Assembly (NCBI GenBank): GCA_905182985.1 | Contig: CAJJDN010000207.1 | Coordinates: 49,451 to 65,374, forward strand | Origin: Paramecium sonneborni | Taxonomy: Eukaryota > Ciliophora > Oligohymenophorea > Peniculida > Parameciidae | Length of the DNA stretch: 15,924 nucleotides | Direction: 5' to 3' | Shown here: positions 10,820 to 15,924 of the stretch, in pieces | Layout: every line of letters begins with the position of its first letter | Numbering within the stretch: the first letter of the stretch is position 1 | The notes under the pieces: generated by a model | What the model was told of the DNA's origin: nothing | Database searches by the model: none | The model's input: only the letters and a program-made list of their open reading frames with translations | Program-made: the position numbers and the translations under genes

Positions 10820-11846
10820 ATGAAGATAGCTATAGATTATTCTCATATGTATAGTGAGTAAGTTTAATTCTTAAGTTCAGAGCATTTGGCAAATAGTATT
10901 AATTATATATTTCAGTTTGATAAGAAAGTCAAAGAAGAACAAGAATTTAGTAAAATTTAAAAATTTAAATTAAAGCTTTTACCAAAGGGGAACTAAAATC
11001 TATTGCCACTTTTATAAGTAATATATTGAGGATTATCTTTAAGTAAAATATAAAATAAATATAGCACAACCTATAAATCACAAACAAAAGTTTAGGAAGA
11101 ACAAAGTCATCAATCTTATCCATTCTATGGCTCATGAATTAGAAGAATCAGAGTATGCCTCGAAATACACCGAATCTTCATTCCGATTCTTATATATGTG
11201 GTTACATCTCTTCCATCAAAGATGATAGCTTTGAACATTATGGCAGTATTTAATAAGAAGAATCACATACTTTTAAGAAAATTAAATTGAATGAAGATTT
11301 CAGCGCTTTCAACAAGATGGACAACTCGTAATACTTGTAAATAGTTCTAATTAATCATTCTAAGATAAATACGGAAGGAAGTGTTTTTGAAGTAGGAAAT
11401 ATGAGCAACAAAATTATATATATAGAGTTATATAAAAGAATTATCATCCTCAAAATTATGTAATAAATTCTGAGTTTGGAATATTTAATTATATGTCTCT
11501 TAGATTTAAATGCCTATGTCTCTATATATAAGGTTCTGATGAATTTATTTATAATTATAATTTAATAAATTACGAAACATTATAAAATCTATCAAAAGTT
11601 TCAATGATATCTTATTCACTATATTAGAATTACTTAAATGAATTAATTTATTCATTTTTCGTATTTAAAGCTAAGAATAAACAACAGATAGCATATAATT
11701 ATCTTTCAATAATAAGTTATTCATATCCCATAATAAAGAAGTCACAGAAAAAGTAAGATAATAATTATGTTGAAAATTTAAATTTTGAATTTATTATTTT
11801 TTAAAATTAAATTGGATTTCTGTAAATTAAATTATAGTTATTATGA
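10820..11846 (+). pseudogene. Unrecognised plus-strand gene, broken into frames
   Basis: An ATG at 10820 opens MKIAIDYSHMYSEQVQFLSS, ending at TGA 11027-11029. A second frame, open to TGA 11605-11607, carries the most protein-like stretch: MPRNTPNLHSDSYICGYISS and SIKDDSFEHYGSIQQEESHT (11155-11270). A third frame, open to TGA 11844-11846, reads YHPQNYVINSEFGIFNYMS and KAKNKQQIAYNYLSII. Short related tags (YPFYGS, FEHYGS) appear about 120 bp apart. The plus strand is purine-rich here, as expected for the coding strand. Lysine-rich helical scraps at 10560-10760 may be the 5' end. No family is recognised. At least three frame changes are needed and no short GTA...TAG intron explains them. Confidence 0.45.
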
Positions 11847-11884
11847 AAGAATAAGAATTTAAGAAAAAGTAATTATCTAAAAAT

Positions 11885-12165
11885 TATAGAATTTCCTATT
11901 CCATATCTATAATTTATTTTTCATTATATTCATCTGCAGTTATATTAGCATATGCATCACAATTCTCTTATTTAAAGTATTCCTTTGATCTTTCATTATA
12001 GACACTAAATATTTAAATATATATTTATAATACTCTGCTAATTTTAAGAGGTAATTCCTATTAACTATAAATTTTTTCTCTTTATTTTCATTTTCGATAA
12101 AAGCAAATCTATATAGATAATTGATAAATGTAATGTTCCATCCATAAATTCCAAATAAATACAAT
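11885..12165 (-). pseudogene. Cyclin-like (PHO80-type) fragment
   Basis: A minus-strand frame reads INYLYRFAFIENENKEKKFI, then LLKLAEYYKYIFKYL. After a one-base shift near 12000 it reads YNERSKEYFKQENCDAYA and ITADEYNEKQIIDMEQEILQ, then FLDNYFFL. The second part resembles the later helices of a cyclin box, where an acidic NEK-(I/L)-xxME-xEIL-xFLD pattern precedes the end of the first fold. The first part resembles the opening helix of PHO80-like cyclins. Cyclins activate CDKs, and a CDK-like kinase pair lies 3-5 kb away, but proximity alone proves nothing. The fragment is short, frameshifted and lacks a defined start and stop. The call is by motif resemblance only. Confidence 0.4.
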
Positions 12166-12517
12166 CATCAATCAAAAAATCTACATTATTTGATTTATTT
12201 TAGTTTAAAATTCTAAATATTCCTTAAATTTAGGTTCTTATATTTATAATTAACATCTGAATTTATAATGCTATTAAACTTAAAAATGTATGATTAAGCA
12301 TAAAGTCATATAAAGAAATCATTAAGTCTTTAATCAAAGAGCTACTTAGGTTATTATGCACAAGGTTATAACTGTTTTTAATGTTAGGATTGTACTTATA
12401 AATTAGATAAAATTTATTTTAGGATATGTACTATAGGTGATTAATTACAAGCAATTGATTATTTTGATTAAGCGTTGAGTATCAAGGCTTAACATGTAGA
12501 ATCTTTGTTTAGGAAAG

Positions 12518-12541
12518 GTAAATTAAATTAATTAATAATCG
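12518..12541 (+). other. Possible dead intron retained in frame
   Basis: It starts GTAAATTAAATT and ends AATCG, where TAG would be expected. It is 24 nt and lacks TGA, so reading through adds eight residues (KLNQLIIG-like) between FRKG and DCLQM. Removing it gives the usual FRKGDCLQM. Confidence 0.4.
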
Positions 12542-12712
12542 GCGATTGCTTATAAATGATTGATAATTAACATTATTAATTAGAAGGCATGAATTAATAT
12601 GAAAAGGCCATTATATAATATGATAAAGCATTAACTATAAATGAGTAACATTTAGAATCTTTATATGGGAAAAGTATAATATTTTTTAATTTTAGCATAC
12701 TGCTTATTAAAA

Positions 12713-12741
12713 TATAGTTTAATCACTCATTATATTTACTT
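12713..12741. other. Candidate internal eliminated sequence (IES)
   Basis: The insert begins TATAGTTT, close to the Paramecium IES end consensus TAYAGYNR, and its right end TTACTTTA is close to the mirrored consensus. It is flanked by a TA direct repeat (TA at 12713 and 12742). Length excluding one TA is 29 bp, near the common shortest size class. Precise excision rejoins the TPR frame from ILLIKI to AQYEAAYSLLEY. Confidence 0.45.
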
Positions 12742-12950
12742 TAGCTTAATATGAAGCAGCTTATTCCTTATTAGAATATGCAAATTAGATTAAGCGTAAT
12801 ACCTTGCATATTGAAGAATTATTAGTTACCTTAATCCAATAAATTAGAATAATGCCACAATTATTTAGCTCAATGATATAAAAATAAACAATAATTTAAT
12901 TAAATTATATTATTTTAATCTTGATAACTCAGTTCCATGTTTATAACTGA

Positions 12951-13410
12951 TGAATCCAAAGACGGTTTACTTTCTACATTCATCAGGATTTATTAAATTT
13001 TGTATAAAAGTACAGTTCATCAGAAAAAATCAATAATATCAATCATTTGTTCTGGTTATGATATCAATATATATGGAAGTGAAAGTAAACTCCTTAGATA
13101 GCCTTGCTATTTTTATAATAATAAGATAAAATTAAAAGCGTAAATATTGTTTTATATAAATTTGATATTAGTTTAGAAAAAAGACATGATGGTTAAAAAT
13201 TTTAAATAAACATAAAAAAAAGTAATATAAAATTAAATTAAGCCATGTTTTATTGATGAAAATAAACTTTACTCTTTTTTCATATTTAATTTTTCCAAAA
13301 TTAAGTTACCAAAACACCGAAATTTTTAAAATCATATTTTTATCCTTATCCTATTAATCTAAAAAGAGTAAGCGTATGAAAAACCTTCAATAGCTAAACT
13401 AATTCTTTAT
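12951..13410. other. Region without a supported gene
   Basis: A plus-strand frame is stop-free for much of this stretch, but its residues are low-complexity and the strand is not purine-rich. No motif, repeat or RNA gene was recognised. Confidence 0.45.
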
Positions 13411-13413
13411 TCA

Positions 13414-13716
13414 ACATTATTAAAGTTGCAATTTTAGAGTTTAGGGTTTCTTATACTTAGACTTTAGTTATGTTAATTTTAATAAGCCAGCAAATTTGAT
13501 CGCAGAATTTATGAAAGCTATTACAGATATTCTTTTTGGTCTTCTTGAAAGTTATAATGAGATCAACATTAGGTATTTAACCAGCACAATTTGAAACTAA
13601 ACAGTTTAATAACATTTGTCATATTTTTAAATTGCCAAGTCTTCTCTCTCTTATTTGCTAGAAAACTTAATTAAATTCTTCAGGATTTCTTTAAGATTGA
13701 TATACTATGAGAGTGC
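13414..13716 (-). other. Unassigned minus-strand open frame, about 100 codons
   Basis: The frame lies between TGA codons at 13719-13717 and 13413-13411. It reads LKEILKNLIKFSSKQERED, YQTVQFQIVLVKYLMLISLQ and RISVIAFINSAIKFAGLLKL: a helical protein with one or two possible membrane helices. There is no ATG near its 5' end. A shorter plus-strand frame with a proper ATG (13376-13594, MKNLQQLNQFFIQHY) overlaps it. Purine content at the 5' half favours the minus strand. The family is not recognised, and chance occurrence cannot be excluded. Confidence 0.3.
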
Positions 13717-13990
13717 TCAAGTTTTATTATTGATGACATAATATTGTATATTAGATTAAATACAATTTAAATCAAAAATAAAGATAAACACAACAAATAT
13801 ATAAAAATAATATAATTATTAGATTAATATCTTTAATAAGACAACAGTTCAAAGGTTTTTTAATTAAGTACCTAATTTAAAAAGAGCTTAATGCTAAAAG
13901 TTCTAGAAAGACATACATATAAAGGCTTATTAAGTAATTTGGAAGATTTGATATAAGCTAATATAAAGTAATTGCTTAAGAAGGATTGAT
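13717..13990. other. AT-rich spacer
   Basis: Low-complexity A/T with no supported gene; several short helical frames on the plus strand (for example KGLLSNLEDLIQANIKQLL at 13920-13975) are noted but unsupported. Confidence 0.35.
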
Positions 13991-13999
13991 ATTTAAAAT

Positions 14000-15924
14000 T
14001 CAATTGAATTTATATCATTATAGTGAATTACTGATGAGGTAGTATTTGATAAGCAAGCTGGAATTAAATATGATTCCTAGTTTAAGAAAATTAACCATAG
14101 AAATTCAGAACTTTATGGCATTCTGATTTGTAACTTACAAATCACTTAGAACTTACTTCATTAAAACTATTCAGATCAATTCATATATTGTTTGAACCTG
14201 TTTTCTGAGGATTCCTTCTCCGTTTTCCTAAATTCTATTTATTTATTAGGATTCGAGACATTAAGCAGATTATAGGCTTTTTCTTAACTTCCAAATTGGT
14301 TTCTTTCTCTGATGAATTTTTTCGAAAATAGATTGAAAAGCCTTTATAAGATACCTATTAGTTTGATATATTGTTATGTCGTTCATTAATTGATATTAGC
14401 TGAAAACTTCTAGCCTTGATAATGACTGCTATCGATGGTAATCATTTAGAGTTAAGAGAAGAAAGTCTTTCAAACTTCTTGTGCTCTTATAAAATATTGC
14501 GTCACAAGTATCTTTGCAAAAAATTAAAAATTGACTGTAAATTTCATAGATTACCCTCTTGCAAATTTATCTCCTTTTCAGAAATACCTGCATAGCTCCT
14601 GAAGTAATAAGGATTAATCTAATTTCTCAAGTGCCATGAGTTTAGGTCATTTTTAAGTTAGTCATAGTTGCTACTAGACACTAGTAATAGTAGATATTTG
14701 CTATAACTTATAAATCCAGTTTTCAGTTGCAAGGATAAACCAAGTTTATTCGGTCAGTAATTCCTGAATTTTCAACAGACACCAGTATGAATGTTTTTAA
14801 ATTATGGTCATTTAAATTATTTCTAATGTTTAAAATCTTGCTTTTCTTAATTAATTATTTAAAATAAATAAAAGTAACCTGATCATTGTGAGATTTAAAG
14901 TAGTTACTTAATAAATCAAGACCTACGGCAAAATTATTGTAGTATTTAACAGAGTATTAAAGAAACACTTTGAGCCTTAGTGGCGCTATTTGATGAAATA
15001 GAGGTATGCCTAACAGAATGGCTAACATTGGAAGCAGAACTTGAGGTATTATTTAGTGATTTTGGCAGCAAATACAGAAGCAGATTTCTCTCGATGTTTT
15101 TGTTATTCCTGTTGTTAAACCGATTAAATATATTAAATTAGCATTATCTATATGGCTTTGATTCCTGCAAATAATTTAAATCTGTTCATGTTTAATTTTT
15201 CAGCCTCCATGAACCTACCATTAATTTTAGAAAATATAGCAGTACAAGTTTTACCATACTCTAGAATAAAATTAGCACTCAAGAATCTGAAATAAATAAG
15301 GGCAATATTTAAAACTGATTCTAACAAGGCATCTGACTTTTTTGATCTACTGATATCTTTGCCATATCATAATGTATTTCCTGAAATAACATTCGGATTA
15401 GTTGAATCAAAATGATTAAATCTAGATAAATTTACAATGGTAACAGTTTGCTGCATAATTATATATTTGAGCTAAGATAGGGGAATACTTGAATATTCTT
15501 TTATTCTTTGATGCTAAGCCCCAAAAATAAAAAGAAGACTAATAAGTAAATTGATCAAAATAGATTATTTCAAATAAAAAGAGAATCTTATTAAATGAGT
15601 TTATACCCTAATTGTTAAGCCAATAAAATTTACATAATAAAATGAGTTGAATTTACCAAAATTTAGACAGTTCAAGATAATCAATTTTGGTTCTAAACAT
15701 AATCTCCTCAATAATAGGTTTGATATCCCTCTAAAAAAGCAAAAATTCACTGAATATAAAGTGAAAATCTATACACTGATTTATTGCGTAAGTATTCTAT
15801 TGAATGATTAACAATATTTTAGTAAATATAACTAAATTAATAGTATTTGAAAATTAAATTAATTCTGTTGGTAGACTTAAACATAAAAGCTAGTGGTTTT
15901 AATGATAAATTAGATTGCTTTTAA
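14000..15924 (-). pseudogene. Large unrecognised minus-strand gene, broken, 5' end beyond window
   Basis: The first stretch, from about 15803 to TGA 15409-15407, reads FSEFLLFQRDIKPIIEEIMF, RTKIDYLELSKFWQ and RIFKYSPILAQIYNYAANCY. After a one-base shift, STNPNVISGNTL meets TGA 15369-15367. A 234-codon frame (15366-14665) follows: KKSDALLESVLNIALIYFRF, FILEYGKTCTAIFSKINGRF, MEAEKLNMNRFKLFAGIKAI and a Gln-rich IQSVQQQEQQKHRE. Other frames give a Ser-rich linker (SLNNTSSSASNVSHSVRH near 15060-15010), LKNDLNSWHLRNQINPYYF near 14620 and KNSSEKETNLEVKKKP near 14310. The minus strand is the more purine-rich in several of these blocks. It looks like a long helical protein of unknown family, with numerous shifts and TGAs. 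A competing plus-strand frame (14882-15415) exists and weakens the call. Confidence 0.45.

Larger units (their letters stand above)
12268..12950 (+). pseudogene. TPR-repeat protein relic
   Basis: Candidate starts are ATG 12268 or 12286; the frame ends at TGA 12948-12950. TPR-like helices recur: DQLQAIDYFDQALSIKAQ, VESLFRKG, QYEKAIIQYDKALTINEQ, LESLYGK and AQYEAAYSLLEYANQI. They show the familiar A-x-x-x-(F/Y)-D-x-A-L pattern of tandem 34-residue protein-interaction repeats. A 31-nt intron at 12392-12422 (GTACTTATAA...TTTTAG) joins MLGL to ICTIGDQLQ. A one-base shift is needed near 12375. A 24-nt in-frame insert at 12518-12541 looks like an intron whose acceptor became TCG. A 29-nt TA-bounded insert at 12713-12741 shifts the frame, and removing it restores ILLIKIAQYEAAY. 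TPR identity is well supported; the specific protein is not. Confidence 0.65.

Noticed and set aside
12392..12460. A second IES ending at TACTATA near 12427-12433 in the TPR gene
   Set aside because: The right end fits the consensus well, but no left TA boundary gives a frame-restoring excision, whereas a 31-nt intron at 12392-12422 does.
13376..13594. Plus-strand 72-codon gene starting MKNLQQLNQFFIQHY
   Set aside because: It has a proper ATG and TGA, but overlaps a longer and more purine-rich minus-strand frame; length is within chance expectation for this composition.
13414..13716. Peroxin (Pex11/Pex16-like) identity for the minus-strand frame
   Set aside because: The helical pattern is only loosely similar, and no diagnostic motif could be named.

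Overview
The window reads as ciliate DNA, most likely from a Paramecium. It is very AT-rich. TAA and TAG occur inside protein-like frames where glutamine fits, and only TGA behaves as a stop. Conserved genes are cut by tiny GTA...TAG introns of 22-32 nt. The truncated gene at the left edge has the pentapeptide-plus-WD40 architecture typical of a large Paramecium family. Standard-code gene finding is therefore uninformative here,and the genes below were read with the ciliate nuclear code.

Layout: 1-1146 (-) pentapeptide/WD40 gene running off the edge; 1382-2521 (-) coiled-coil gene; 2617-4521 (+) coiled-coil gene with several introns, sharing a 95-bp divergent spacer with the previous one; 4518-~6010 (+) relic of a tandem-domain cathepsin Z-like protease; 6342-7522 (-) decayed CDK/CDKL-like kinase (copy A); 8175-8644 (-) intact-looking N-terminal part of a sister kinase (copy B), cut at a single N at 8174; 9451-~9720 (-) coiled-coil remnant; ~9720-10540 AT-rich spacer with two hairpins; ~10820-11846 (+) unrecognised broken gene; ~11885-12165 (-) cyclin-like remnant; 12268-12950 (+) TPR-repeat relic; 13414-13716 (-) unrecognised frame; ~14000-15924 (-) large unrecognised broken gene.

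Almost every gene carries frameshifts, in-frame TGA codons or lost active-site residues, yet the family signatures remain readable. The exception is kinase copy B, whose three introns (27, 26 and 25 nt) restore a perfect reading frame through HRDIKPEN. Copies A and B differ clearly in their coding parts, but each is followed by the same 666-bp flank, identical base for base and ending exactly at the N. This points to an unresolved assembly overlap or a very recent duplication/conversion.

The best overall explanation is a graveyard of decaying gene duplicates. Two possibilities fit: post-duplication decay in the somatic genome, or germline-limited (micronuclear) DNA that escapes selection. The second is favoured by two TA-bounded insertions that look like unexcised internal eliminated sequences. 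No operon-like or mobile-element system, RNA gene, CRISPR or telomere array was found.
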